From Candidatus Contubernalis alkalaceticus (GTDB lineage: Bacteria; Bacillota; Dethiobacteria; SKNC01): 64,000 nucleotides of DNA. Shown here in pieces: positions 32,598 through 41,353 of this stretch. Where the stretch lies: positions 2,496,001-2,560,000 of the forward strand of contig NZ_CP054699.1 of the NCBI RefSeq assembly GCF_022558445.1. Reading direction: 5' to 3'. The notes beneath the pieces were generated by a model. It had not been told where the DNA came from and did no database searches. It saw only the letters and a program-made list of their open reading frames with translations. Both the position numbers and the translations under genes were made by a program. Within the stretch, counting starts at the first letter, position 1. Each line of letters opens with the position of its first letter.

Positions 32598-33947
32598 TCA
32601 TAATAGTTTATCCATAAATAAAACAGCAGTATAAAATAATATAATCAAACCCGTTATATCTTTTATAGTTGTCACAAAAGGTCCGGCAGTCAGAGCCGGG
32701 TCGGCTCCCATCTTCCAAAACAATAGGGGAATCAGGGTTCCGATGATTGCCGCTGCTGTCACTGTGGAAAACATGGCAATACCCACCACCACGCCAATCC
32801 ATGGGGCAAGACCCTGCTCTAGCAAATTAGCTGCCAGGCTGACCATCACACCACAGACTGTACCCATAAGAAATCCCACCCTAATTTCCTTAAAAAAGTA
32901 TCCCCACACTTCGTTTGCCTCTATCTCCCCGGTTGCCAAACTTCGCACAAACACTGTGGAGGATTGGGTGCCCACGTTTCCCCCCATATCCATTATTACC
33001 GGGATAAAAAAGGCAAGAACGACGATGGCCTTCAGGGTATCTTCAAAGACCCCTATGACTCTTCCGGAGGCTAAACCGCCCACCAGGCAGACAAGAAGCC
33101 AGGGAAGCCTTTTGGCCGCCACCTGAAACACCGTGGCATTTACAAGGTCCACGCCCCGAACTTCCGATGTTCCCACAAAATGATATATATCCTCGGTTGC
33201 CTCTTCCTCCACAACGTCCAGGATATCGTCAACGGTGATGATTCCCCGCATATTTCCCTTTTCGTCCACAACGGGGATGGCCAACAGGTCGTAACGGGAA
33301 ACCAGACGGGCAACTTCCTCCTGGTCAATCTCAACCTCTACACTGATCACGTTGGTCCTCATCACATCTTTTAACAAAGATCCGTCTTTGGCACTGATCA
33401 GCTCCCTTAAGGATAATACTCCAATCAGAAGGTTCTCTTCATCGATCACATAAATATAGTAAGCAGTTTCTACTTCTGCAGCTATTTCCCGGAGCCTTAT
33501 AATAGCCTCTTCCACATTCATGTTTTCCGGAAGAGCGATATACTCTGTAGTCATCAGACCCCCGGCAGTATCCTCCGCATACTTTAAAAGGCCTTCAATT
33601 TCTTCCGTATCTTCTATACGGGTCAGCAATTCCCGAGCGTCCTCCTGGGAAAGCTCGCTTAACAGGTCTACCGCCTCGTCAGAGGACATTTCCTTTAAAA
33701 TAGAGGAGGCTCTCTCTTTGTCCAGCACCTTAAAGAGGGCAACCTGGTCAATATCCTCCATTTCCTGAATTACCAGAGCAGCTTCCTCATCGCTTAAAAG
33801 GGCAAAGAGTTCCTTCTGCTGTTCTTCCTCCAGACCCTCCAGAATTTCTGCCAAATCAGAGGGGTGGAGTTGATCCATGATATTGGTTAAATCCTGGTTT
33901 CTTTGTTTTAAAAGTTTTATAAGCTTTTGCACTGTTTTTGCTGGCAA
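32598..33947 (-). CDS. mgtE: Magnesium transporter MgtE
   Basis: MgtE is a Mg2+-gated Mg2+ channel. The 449 residues follow the family plan: N-terminal superhelical domain (about 1-130), two CBS domains (about 131-255, T-T-E-Y-I-A-L-P and V-I-S-V-E-V-E), a plug helix, and five membrane segments with the pore motif G-G-N-V-G-T-Q-S-S-T (about 322-331). The start is TTG 33947 with GGAGGTG 6-7 nt upstream. It follows csoR by 37 nt, so the two are probably co-transcribed; no Mg2+ M-box leader fits in that gap. Confidence 0.97.
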   Translation of the reverse strand: MPAKTVQKLIKLLKQRNQDLTNIMDQLHPSDLAEILEGLEEEQQKELFALLSDEEAALVIQEMEDIDQVALFKVLDKERASSILKEMSSDEAVDLLSELSQEDARELLTRIEDTEEIEGLLKYAEDTAGGLMTTEYIALPENMNVEEAIIRLREIAAEVETAYYIYVIDEENLLIGVLSLRELISAKDGSLLKDVMRTNVISVEVEIDQEEVARLVSRYDLLAIPVVDEKGNMRGIITVDDILDVVEEEATEDIYHFVGTSEVRGVDLVNATVFQVAAKRLPWLLVCLVGGLASGRVIGVFEDTLKAIVVLAFFIPVIMDMGGNVGTQSSTVFVRSLATGEIEANEVWGYFFKEIRVGFLMGTVCGVMVSLAANLLEQGLAPWIGVVVGIAMFSTVTAAAIIGTLIPLLFWKMGADPALTAGPFVTTIKDITGLIILFYTAVLFMDKLL

Positions 33948-33984
33948 CCTTCACACCTCCTTTCCTACCATAAACTGCTGATTA

Positions 33985-34254
33985 TTATTTTAAATACCTG
34001 GCAAAAAGTTCTCCCAGCTCCTCAACAAATTCATCTTTCCTGTTCTCTCGAATGGCTGTATCTAGACATTGACTTAAGTGATCCTTTATCATCTGTACCC
34101 CCACACTGTGCAGAGCTGATCGAGTGGCTGCTATTTGAATCAAAACCTCTGAACAGTATTTTTCCTCCTTTATCATACGGGATACACCTTTAACCTGACC
34201 CTCAATCCGGCTCAACCGGTTAATTATAGACTCTTTATTTCTTTCATCCATCAT
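33985..34254 (-). CDS. csoR: CsoR-family metal-sensing transcriptional repressor (Cu(I)-type ligand set)
   Basis: The 89-residue all-helical protein has R-L-S-R-I-E-G-Q-V-K-G near the N-terminus, the family's DNA-binding helix. The copper ligands C-H-C of CsoR are all present: K-Y-C-S-E-V (about Cys35), D-H-L-S-Q-C (His and Cys four apart, about 61 and 65). The persulfide sensor CstR lacks this His, so Cu(I) sensing is favoured. No copper ATPase or chaperone gene is nearby; mgtE follows. ATG 34254 has GGAGGTG 7 nt upstream, and the promoter overlaps the longer frame, which rejects an earlier start. A CsoR-type operator occurs at 3809-3825. Confidence 0.93.
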   Translation of the reverse strand: MMDERNKESIINRLSRIEGQVKGVSRMIKEEKYCSEVLIQIAATRSALHSVGVQMIKDHLSQCLDTAIRENRKDEFVEELGELFARYLK

Positions 34255-34285
34255 ATAAATCACCTCCAAAACATACCCAACTATT

Positions 34286-34314
34286 ATTATAGCTTTTCCC
34301 ACTTTTTATTACAA
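34286..34314 (-). promoter_or_regulatory. Promoter of csoR-mgtE
   Basis: On the minus strand TTGTAA (34314-34309), 17 nt, TATAAT (34291-34286). A lone ATACCC (34273-34278) lies in the leader, only half of a CsoR operator. Confidence 0.75.
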
Positions 34315-34328
34315 TTTTTTTAACAATA

Positions 34329-34512
34329 AAAAACCCCACTGAGCCGTGAAACCGATTGTTTTGAACTGCTCCCCCCACAGGTGGGTGCCCTCCTACATGC
34401 TTTGTATGTCCTTTCAAAGAAGGCATATACGCCACACATAGAGTTAAGCTCCCATGAACATAGTGTTAGCTCAAAACTTCTCGGGGTCATACGCACACAG
34501 CAGGGTCCCTTC
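34329..34512 (-). ncRNA. ssrS: 6S RNA candidate
   Basis: A 184-nt minus-strand transcript is framed by a promoter (34520-34549) and a T-run (34334-34329). It folds as a long rod: CCC-GCTGTG (5' end) with CACGGC-GGG (3' end), then CCGA/TCGG and GTTTTGA/TCAAAAC (with GCT/AGC inside), and smaller hairpins at the tip. This closing stem, bubble and long terminal arm, the length, and the place directly downstream of aspS (as bsrA/6S-1 in Bacillus) fit 6S RNA, which binds sigma-A RNA polymerase in stationary phase. Two short open frames in it are spurious. The family call is from structure and context, not from an alignment. Confidence 0.75.
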
Positions 34513-34519
34513 AAAGTTT

Positions 34520-34549
34520 ATAATATTAAATTTGTTTATCTTTTTTCAA
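34520..34549 (-). promoter_or_regulatory. Promoter of the 6S RNA candidate
   Basis: On the minus strand TTGAAA (34549-34544), 18 nt, TATTAT (34525-34520), giving a start near 34512. Confidence 0.6.
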
Positions 34550-34677
34550 ACTTTTTTGTAAACTTATAATATCACATTCAAAAATATTAGGCAAGTAAAA
34601 ATAAATGACATAGTTTTCTTTTTATACCAATATACTCAAGTAAGTGTTTTCACCATTTTTAAAAAGGATGTGGAATT

Positions 34678-34959
34678 ATGTCAATGGAACCTCTAGCAAC
34701 AATAACCGTGTTGGCCTTTATAGTTGAATTTGTGACAGAAATCATCAAATCCATTTTCCCCGGCCTTAAGGAAATTGGAAGCAAACAGGCAGCTGCCGTT
34801 ATAGGAATGCTCATCTGTCTGGTCACCCAAAGCGGCCTTTTGACTCTCCTTAATATTACCGTGAGTTTTGTATACCTGGATTATTTGATTACAGGACTTA
34901 TTATTTCCCGAGGCTCAAATGTGATACATGATTTGTTCAAACAATTTGAAAAAAAGTGA
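34678..34959 (+). CDS. Small two-helix membrane protein of unknown function (holin-like size)
   Basis: A 93-residue plus-strand protein with hydrophobic segments at about residues 8-27 (T-V-L-A-F-I-V-E-F-V) and 38-70, and a basic tail (F-K-Q-F-E-K-K). Length and layout resemble small holin-like proteins, but no phage genes are near and I cannot assign it. A weak SD (AAAGGATG) precedes ATG 34678; M3 (34684) is an alternative. It converges with aspS, whose stop is 2 nt away, so the two transcripts must overlap. Confidence 0.6.
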   Translation: MSMEPLATITVLAFIVEFVTEIIKSIFPGLKEIGSKQAAAVIGMLICLVTQSGLLTLLNITVSFVYLDYLITGLIISRGSNVIHDLFKQFEKK

Positions 34960-34960
34960 G

Positions 34961-36730
34961 TTAAGCCCCTCCTTCCGGCAGCTTGAGTCCAATATGTAGA
35001 TCCTCCAGCTGTTTTTCTTCAACAGGAGCGGGAGCATCGGTCAAAAGACAGCTGCCTCCGGCAGTTTTGGGGAAGGGAATAACCTCTCGAATAGATGAAG
35101 CACCCAGCATTAACATAATCAACCGATCAAGTCCCAGAGCAATTCCCCCATGGGGAGGTGTCCCATATTCAAAGGCCTGCAGCAGAAAACCAAACTGTTC
35201 ATAGGCCTCATCATTGGAAAAACCTAAAAGCTCAAACATTTTTTCCTGCATTTCCCGGCGGTGAATTCGAATACTCCCACCGCCCACCTCCAACCCGTTC
35301 AAAACCAGGTCATAAGCCTGAGCTCGAATTTTTTCAGGTTCACTATCCATAAGCTTTATGTCCTCCTCCCGGGGAGAGGTGAATGGATGGTGATTAGCCA
35401 CGTACCTTTTTTCCTCCGGGTCATAGGTCAGTAATGGAAAATCTATCAACCAAAGGAAATTATTTTCTCCCCCCTTGATTAAATCCATCTTATGGCCCAA
35501 TTGATTTCTTAAATGCCCTAGAATTTCCTCTGCTTTCTCCTTGACGTCGGCCACAAATAACAGAACATCACCCTCTTGGGCTTCCATCCGCTGGCTCAAC
35601 TGCTCCAACCTCTCAGAAGTGAAAAATTTAAGTAATGGAGACTTCAATCCCTCAGGGCCCACCATAAACCAGGCCAGACCCTTAGCACCCAAACGGATAC
35701 AGAATTCCGTCAGGTCATCCACATCTTTTCGACTAAAAGCTGCCCCTTTGGCGTTAATTCCCCTAACGATACCTCCTTTTTTAATGGCACCGGTAAAAAC
35801 CTTAAACTGGCTGTCAGAAACCAGGTCAGAAACCTCCTTAATCTCCAATCCGAATCGCAGGTCAGGTTTATCGGAGCCATATCGTTCCATGGCTTCCCCA
35901 TAGGACATACGGGGAAAGGGAAGGGTCAGCTCCACTCCTAAAACCTCCCGATAGATATGCTGCACCAGCCCTTCAATATAAGCTAGAATATCTTCTGTAT
36001 CCACAAAGGACATCTCCATATCCAGTTGAGTAAATTCCGGCTGTCGGTCTGCCCTCAAGTCTTCATCCCGAAAGCAGCGGACAATTTGAAAGTATTTTTC
36101 CATCCCCGCCACCATCAAGAGCTGCTTAAATAGCTGAGGAGACTGGGGCAGAGCATAAAAACTGCCGGGCTTCATTCGACTTGGCACCAGATAGTCCCGG
36201 GCCCCCTCAGGAGTGCTCCGGGTTAAAACCGGGGTCTCCACTTCCCAAAAGCCCTTATCATCCAGATAATCCCGAATTTTTTTGATAATATTATGACGCA
36301 TAAACAATTTCTTCTGCATCTCCGGTCTTCTCAAGTCCAGGTAGCGGTATTTCAACCGCAGGTTTTCATCTACATCTTTATCATCCTCCACGTAGATGGG
36401 CGGCGTTTTAGATACGTTTAGTATTTCTAGTTCCTCTGTAAAAACTTCCACCTCTCCGGTGGGAATTTTAGGGTTAACCGTTTCCTGGCTTCTAGCTGTC
36501 ACCTCACCTACTATGGATATGACAAATTCACTGCGGAGAGTTTGGGCCAATTGGAATATTTCCTTATTTCTTTCGCAGTCAAAAACCACCTGGGCTATCC
36601 CAGTTCGGTCCCTTAAATCTACAAAAATAACCCCCCCGTGATCCCGTCGCACCTGGATCCAACCGCTTAAACTAACCGAATCTCCCACATTTGTTAACCT
36701 GAGAGTTCCGCAATCATGCGTTTTTTTCAT
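34961..36730 (-). CDS. aspS: Aspartate--tRNA ligase
   Basis: AspRS charges tRNA-Asp, and in organisms without AsnRS often tRNA-Asn too. The 589 residues are of bacterial type: OB-fold anticodon domain (S-G-W-I-Q-V-R-R-D-H-G-G, about 21-32), class II core with motif 2 F-R-D-E-D-L-R-A-D-R-Q-P-E-F-T-Q (about 218-233) and motif 3 G-L-D-R-L-I-M-L near 530, and the GAD insertion between. It follows hisS after 197 nt that hold a 130-bp hairpin repeat; the T-box ahead of hisS may govern both. Confidence 0.98.
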   Translation of the reverse strand: MKKTHDCGTLRLTNVGDSVSLSGWIQVRRDHGGVIFVDLRDRTGIAQVVFDCERNKEIFQLAQTLRSEFVISIVGEVTARSQETVNPKIPTGEVEVFTEELEILNVSKTPPIYVEDDKDVDENLRLKYRYLDLRRPEMQKKLFMRHNIIKKIRDYLDDKGFWEVETPVLTRSTPEGARDYLVPSRMKPGSFYALPQSPQLFKQLLMVAGMEKYFQIVRCFRDEDLRADRQPEFTQLDMEMSFVDTEDILAYIEGLVQHIYREVLGVELTLPFPRMSYGEAMERYGSDKPDLRFGLEIKEVSDLVSDSQFKVFTGAIKKGGIVRGINAKGAAFSRKDVDDLTEFCIRLGAKGLAWFMVGPEGLKSPLLKFFTSERLEQLSQRMEAQEGDVLLFVADVKEKAEEILGHLRNQLGHKMDLIKGGENNFLWLIDFPLLTYDPEEKRYVANHHPFTSPREEDIKLMDSEPEKIRAQAYDLVLNGLEVGGGSIRIHRREMQEKMFELLGFSNDEAYEQFGFLLQAFEYGTPPHGGIALGLDRLIMLMLGASSIREVIPFPKTAGGSCLLTDAPAPVEEKQLEDLHIGLKLPEGGA

Positions 36731-36784
36731 CCTTCACTACCTCCATAAAAATATTGTCATTCTCTAACCATCACTTTTTCCACA

Positions 36785-36914
36785 AGTGAACTCGTATCAG
36801 CAAGCTTAAAAAATCGGGGAATCAGGAGGAGACTCAACTCCACCTGATTATAAGCCCCACCTACGCTAACGCTTAGAGGTGAGGGTCTTATACCCTAAAA
36901 AAAAGAGATAAAAA
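36785..36914 (-). repeat. Dispersed 130-bp double-hairpin repeat, copy 2
   Basis: The minus-strand sequence matches 5024-5153 from TTTTTATCTC through both hairpins (GACCCTCACCTCTAAGCG... and AATCAGGTGGAG...) to CCCCGATTTTTTAAGCTTGCTG and the flank ACGAGTT. Several base changes break stem pairs (for example CTCCTCC against GGTGGAG), so it is the more decayed copy. It sits between hisS and aspS. Confidence 0.85.
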
Positions 36915-36927
36915 CCAAAGACAGGAA

Positions 36928-38187
36928 TCAAAGGCTGCTTCTAAGAAAATCAGTAACCCCCTCCAGGTCCACCTCCTGCTGGTCTCCTTTAACCATATCT
37001 CTGATTACTATTTTACCCTTTTCCAACTCTTCCTCCCCTAGGATTAAAACAATAGAAGCTCCCACCCGATCCGCTTGTTTCATCTGTGCCTTCAGGCTTC
37101 GGTCCTGATAGTCTTTTTCTGCTGCTATCCCCAGCCGTCGAAGTTCAGTCATCAGCTGCAGGCCTCGGGCTGAAGCTTTTGTCCCCAGCGCAGCCACAAA
37201 TATCCGGGGAACTCCCAATAGTTTCGTTTGAATATTTTGCTGTTCCAGGGAAAGGAGCACCCGCTCTACCCCAATGGCAAAACCCACTCCCGGAGTTGGG
37301 CTTCCACCACAGGTCTCCACCAAACCGTCGTACCTGCCTCCTCCCCCCAGTGAATTCTGCGACCCCAGACCGGTATCCACAATTTCAAATGCGGTTTTAG
37401 TATAATAGTCCAACCCCCGGACCAGCTTGGGATTAATATGATAAGAAATATCCAAAAGCTTCAAAAAATAAACAACATCTTCAAAGTGCTGAACACAAAA
37501 ACTACAAAGATGATCCAAGATATCTGGAACCGTTTCAGTTATTTCTTGACAGTTCTCCACCTTACAATCCAGAATGCGTAGAGGGTTGTTCTCAAAACGG
37601 CCCTGACAGTCGGGGCAAAGATCACCTCGGTATTTATCCAGCGTTTTCTGTATCTCCTCCCGATAAATGGGACGACACTGTGGACACCCTACACTGTTGA
37701 TTTCTAAAGATAATTGATTTAACCCGACACTGTGAAAGAAATCCATAGCCAAAGCAATAACCTCAGTGTCGATTTCCGGACTGACAGAACCAAAAACCTC
37801 TGCTCCCAGTTGATGGAACTGCCGGTATCTACCGGCCTGAGGGCGGTCATAGCGAAACATAGGTCCGAAATAAAATAGCTTTGTGGGTTGGGCCTGAGCA
37901 TACAATTTATGCTCTAAAAAAGCCCTCACCGTGGAAGCGGTGCCCTCAGGCCGAAGAGTCATGCTCCTCTTTCCCTTATCAAAAAAGGTATACATCTCCT
38001 TGCCCACAATATCCGTATCCTCCCCCACACTCCGGCTGAAAAGTTCCGTATGTTCAAAAATGGGGGTCCTGATTTCCCGATAATTATAATTTTTACATAA
38101 ATTCCGAAAAAAAGCCTCTAAGGTTGACCACTTTTCCACTTCCTCCGGCAGTATATCCCGGGTTCCCCGGGGTGCCTTGGCCAGCAT
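36928..38187 (-). CDS. hisS: Histidine--tRNA ligase
   Basis: HisRS charges tRNA-His. The 419 residues show class II motif 1 in the N-terminus (T-R-D-I-L-P-E-E), motif 2 F-R-Y-D-R-P-Q-A-G-R-Y-R-Q-F-H-Q (about 112-127), the histidine-A motif L-V-R-G-L-D-Y-Y-T-K-T-A-F-E (about 255-268), G-G-G-R-Y-D-G-L, and a C-terminal anticodon domain. A T-box leader precedes it by about 130 nt. Confidence 0.98.
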   Translation of the reverse strand: MLAKAPRGTRDILPEEVEKWSTLEAFFRNLCKNYNYREIRTPIFEHTELFSRSVGEDTDIVGKEMYTFFDKGKRSMTLRPEGTASTVRAFLEHKLYAQAQPTKLFYFGPMFRYDRPQAGRYRQFHQLGAEVFGSVSPEIDTEVIALAMDFFHSVGLNQLSLEINSVGCPQCRPIYREEIQKTLDKYRGDLCPDCQGRFENNPLRILDCKVENCQEITETVPDILDHLCSFCVQHFEDVVYFLKLLDISYHINPKLVRGLDYYTKTAFEIVDTGLGSQNSLGGGGRYDGLVETCGGSPTPGVGFAIGVERVLLSLEQQNIQTKLLGVPRIFVAALGTKASARGLQLMTELRRLGIAAEKDYQDRSLKAQMKQADRVGASIVLILGEEELEKGKIVIRDMVKGDQQEVDLEGVTDFLRSSL

Positions 38188-38316
38188 ATGATTCCCTCCT
38201 GTTTACACAAGTTTTATTATTTTTTTATTTAATTCACTTGGCTTTTAATAATACATTTTATTTAAAGATTTACCATATCCTTGTTTTAAGGGAAGCCCAC
38301 GAAAAATTCTGAAAAT

Positions 38317-38624
38317 AAAAATCTCGCCTCTGAAAAAGAAAACTCTTTTCAGGGGCGAGGACTCTTGCTCACGGTACCACCCTGTTTATATCCCATAACT
38401 TAACGGCACCAGAAAACCTCTTTTCCAGCTGACCGGGGATCATCTCTTTCTTTAACGGTGAAATCCGTCCTGGGCCTACTCTCCATAAGATTTCAGCAGG
38501 AGGCTAACAGGGGTTTTTCAGCAGTTTCCAACAAGGGATAATTTCAGTCACGTTATCCCCTTCCTGATGCCGTAAAGTCTGCTTACTCTTCCTGATCAAT
38601 GCCTTTATTCCTAATTTACTTATA
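38317..38624 (-). ncRNA. T-box leader of hisS(-aspS)
   Basis: On the minus strand the leader has Stem I, the AGTAGGCCCAG region, the T-box core CAGGGTGGTACCG (about 38372-38385) and a terminator CTCGCCCCTGAAAA / TTTTCAGAGGCGAG followed by a T-run (38321-38360). Uncharged tRNA binding would favour the antiterminator. The 3' side of the specifier loop reads TGAAAAACCCC (38520-38510): after GAA the triplet is AAA, or AAC one base later; no CAC or CAT His codon appears. An open frame over this leader is spurious. Confidence 0.93.
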
Positions 38625-38630
38625 GCATAG

Positions 38631-38659
38631 ATTGTAAACAATTTTAAACCGCTTGTCAA
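38631..38659 (-). promoter_or_regulatory. Promoter of the hisS T-box transcript
   Basis: On the minus strand TTGACA (38659-38654), 17 nt, TACAAT (38636-38631): near-consensus sigma-A promoter. Confidence 0.85.
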
Positions 38660-38743
38660 CGATTGAGAATAGTAATTAAGTATGGTGTCCCCCGAATTCG
38701 AATTACTAAAGAAAAAAATAACCAACCACTGCATCAATAGGGT

Positions 38744-39181
38744 CTACTTCTCCAAAAGCAGAGTAACGGGGCCCTCATTTATGATTTCCACCTTCATCAT
38801 AGCCTGGAATTGTCCAGTTTCTACCTTGACCCCTGTTTCCCTCAAAAAATCACAAAATTTCAGATAAAGCCCTTGGGCCTCCTCTGGCGGGGCAGCATGT
38901 ATAAAGCTGGGCCTGCGGCCTTTGCGGCAGTCACCATAAAGAGTAAACTGGGACACCACCAGAGCGTCTCCCTGTATATCCAAAAGAGAAAGGTTCATCT
39001 TCCCCTCCAGGTCTTCAAATATTCTTAAATTAGCTGTTTTGTCTGCCAGAAAACGGGCATGGGACAGGTCATCTCCCATGCCCACGCCCAAAAGCACCAC
39101 CACACCTCTTCCGATGGAACCTATTTCTTTACCCTCTACAAAAACACTTCCCCGGCTTACCCTCTGCACAACTGCTCTCAC
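38744..39181 (-). CDS. dtd: D-aminoacyl-tRNA deacylase
   Basis: Dtd removes D-amino acids wrongly attached to tRNA. The 145-residue protein has the two signature motifs S-Q-F-T-L-Y-G-D (about 77-84) and, near the C-terminus, N-E-G-P-V-T-L-L-L (the G-P motif), which together form the chiral proofreading site. GTG start at 39181 with GGAGATG about 8 nt upstream. It follows relA by 15 nt, an order common in Firmicutes, and is the last gene of the lapA-recJ-relA-dtd run. Confidence 0.97.
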   Translation of the reverse strand: MRAVVQRVSRGSVFVEGKEIGSIGRGVVVLLGVGMGDDLSHARFLADKTANLRIFEDLEGKMNLSLLDIQGDALVVSQFTLYGDCRKGRRPSFIHAAPPEEAQGLYLKFCDFLRETGVKVETGQFQAMMKVEIINEGPVTLLLEK

Positions 39182-39196
39182 TTCACTTACATCTCC

Positions 39197-41353
39197 TTAA
39201 TTGGAAGTAGTTCTTCCCACGGTAAAAACGTCCTTAACCTTCCTCAGCCTGTTCATAGTATGCTGCAAATGCTCCAGGTCCCGAACCACAATGGTAAGAT
39301 GAATAGTGGCTACCTGATTCTTATTAGTCCGGCCGTGCACCGCCGTAATGTTAATCTTGCTTTCCGATACTGCCGCCACCAATTCCTGAAGTAGGTTAGT
39401 ACGGTCCAGGGCTGTAATCTGCACCTCCACAGGATAAGAAACCTTGGAGTCCTGCTCCCAGGAGGCATTGAGACCTCTCTCTAAAGAATCCTCACGACTC
39501 AAAATGTTAGGACAGTCCTTCCGATGAATGGACACGCCCCGCCCCCGAGTAATAAAGCCCACAATCTGATCCCCGGGGAGAGGATTGCAGCATCTGGCAA
39601 AACGGATTAACAGGTTATCCATACCCTCAATGCGAACCCCTTTGCCGGCTTTAGCCTTATCCTTCCAGGGCTTTAATTTAGGTTCCTCCAGAGGAACCTC
39701 GTCCTTGTGCATTTTTTTATGTTCTTCTCGAAGCCGGGTAATAATCTGCTGATGGGTTACTCCCCCGTAGCCCACTGCAGAATAAACATCCTCCTCAGAA
39801 AGTAGATTAAACCTCTTGCCGATTTCCACCAGTATAGCCGGCTTCAGCAGCTCTCTGGGGTCCAGGTAAATCCTTCTCAACTCTTTCTCCAGAATTTCTT
39901 TACCCCTTATAATATTTTCTTCCTTCTTCTCTTTTTTAAACCAGCTGCGAATTTTGCTCTTAGCCTGGGAACTCTTGACCATTTTTAGCCAATCCCGACT
40001 GGGGGTACCCTGCTTTGAGGTAATAATTTCCATAATATCTCCAGTGGACAATCTATATTCCAGGGGTACCAATCTACCGTTTACCTTAGCCCCTACGCAG
40101 CGGTGCCCGATATCCGTATGAATACGATAGGCAAAATCCAGGGGAATAGCCCCCGCAGGAAGGTTAATTACATCCCCTTTAGGGGTAAAAACAAAAACTT
40201 CGTCAGTAAACAAATCAATCTTTAAATTTTCCATGAATTCATGAGCATCCTTCAGGTCCTGCTGCCACTCCAACAGCTGCCTCAACCAGGAAAGCTTCTC
40301 CTCGAATTCTTCATCCCCCTTAACGCCCTCCTTATAGCGCCAGTGAGCGGCAATTCCATATTCCGAGGTACGGTGCATTTCCCAGGTTCTAATCTGAACC
40401 TCCAAAAGCTCATTTTTGGCACAAACTACAGTGGTATGCAGAGATTGATACATATTGGCTTTGGGCATGGCAATAAAATCCTTGAACCTGCCTGGTATTG
40501 GCCTCCAAAGAGTGTGGACAATTCCTAAAGCCCCGTAACAGTCTTTGATATTTTCAACCACCAATCGGATTCCCGTCAGATCGTATATCTCATTAATATC
40601 CTTGTCCTGCCGCTCCATTTTTTCATAAATTCCGTAAAGATGCTTGGGCCGCCCCTGAATGTCAGCTTCAATGCCCACGTCCTCCAACCGTTCCTTTAAC
40701 CTGATAATTACCCGGGAAATGAACTCCTCCCGGTCTTCTCTCTTTTTCACCAATCGGTCCACCAGGTTATAATATTTCTCCGGTTCCAGAAACCGAAAAG
40801 CCAAATCCTCCAATTCCCATTTCACCTTATAAATACCTAAGCGGTGGGCCAGAGGCGCATAAATTTCCAGGGTCTCTGTGGCAATTTCCTTTCGCTTGGC
40901 TGGATACAGATATTTTAAGGTCCTCATGTTGTGAAGACGGTCCGCCAATTTAATAAGGATTACCCGTATATCCTTGGCCATAGCTACAAACATCTTCCGG
41001 AGATTCTCTGCCTGATGTTCCTCCTTGGAGGTGAACTGCAGCTTACTCAGCTTGGTCACCCCATCAACCAACAGGCTAATCTCCTCTCCGAAAATTTCCC
41101 GAAGTTCCTCCAGGGAAGTTTCGGTGTCCTCTACCACATCGTGTAAAATTCCTGCAGCAATAGTCACCGGGTCCAGCTCCAAATCAGCAATAATTTGGGC
41201 CACGCCCAGGGGATGAATAATGTACACCTCTCCAGAAACCCTCTTTTGCCCTGCATGGACCTTTAAGGCAAAAGAATAAGCCTTTTCAATAATGGCCCAG
41301 TTACCATCAGGGCTGTAGGATTGAAATTTTTTCTTAACCATCTCCAAGCTCAT
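39197..41353 (-). CDS. relA: Bifunctional (p)ppGpp synthetase/hydrolase RelA/SpoT
   Basis: This long RSH enzyme makes and degrades the stringent-response alarmone. The 718 residues contain an intact hydrolase HD domain (G-I-L-H-D-V-V-E-D-T-E, about 67-77), the synthetase domain (G-R-F-K-D-F-I-A-M-P-K, about 290-300; E-V-Q-I-R-T; A-A-H-W-R-Y), TGS (F-V-F-T-P-K-G-D-V-I-N-L-P), a zinc-finger-like helical region (A-R-C-C-N-P-L-P-G-D) and a C-terminal ACT domain. HD residues are complete, so it should be bifunctional. Start overlaps the recJ stop by 4 nt. Confidence 0.98.
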   Translation of the reverse strand: MSLEMVKKKFQSYSPDGNWAIIEKAYSFALKVHAGQKRVSGEVYIIHPLGVAQIIADLELDPVTIAAGILHDVVEDTETSLEELREIFGEEISLLVDGVTKLSKLQFTSKEEHQAENLRKMFVAMAKDIRVILIKLADRLHNMRTLKYLYPAKRKEIATETLEIYAPLAHRLGIYKVKWELEDLAFRFLEPEKYYNLVDRLVKKREDREEFISRVIIRLKERLEDVGIEADIQGRPKHLYGIYEKMERQDKDINEIYDLTGIRLVVENIKDCYGALGIVHTLWRPIPGRFKDFIAMPKANMYQSLHTTVVCAKNELLEVQIRTWEMHRTSEYGIAAHWRYKEGVKGDEEFEEKLSWLRQLLEWQQDLKDAHEFMENLKIDLFTDEVFVFTPKGDVINLPAGAIPLDFAYRIHTDIGHRCVGAKVNGRLVPLEYRLSTGDIMEIITSKQGTPSRDWLKMVKSSQAKSKIRSWFKKEKKEENIIRGKEILEKELRRIYLDPRELLKPAILVEIGKRFNLLSEEDVYSAVGYGGVTHQQIITRLREEHKKMHKDEVPLEEPKLKPWKDKAKAGKGVRIEGMDNLLIRFARCCNPLPGDQIVGFITRGRGVSIHRKDCPNILSREDSLERGLNASWEQDSKVSYPVEVQITALDRTNLLQELVAAVSESKINITAVHGRTNKNQVATIHLTIVVRDLEHLQHTMNRLRKVKDVFTVGRTTSN

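Noticed and set aside
34320-34514. Short minus-strand frames of 63-64 codons
   Set aside because: They cover the 6S RNA candidate with its own promoter and terminator and have no SD.
34678-34959. Phage holin call for the small membrane protein
   Set aside because: No other phage genes, integrase or attachment sites in the window; only size and helices fit.
38504-38737. 77-codon open frame upstream of hisS
   Set aside because: It covers the T-box leader and its promoter; RNA structure explains the sequence.
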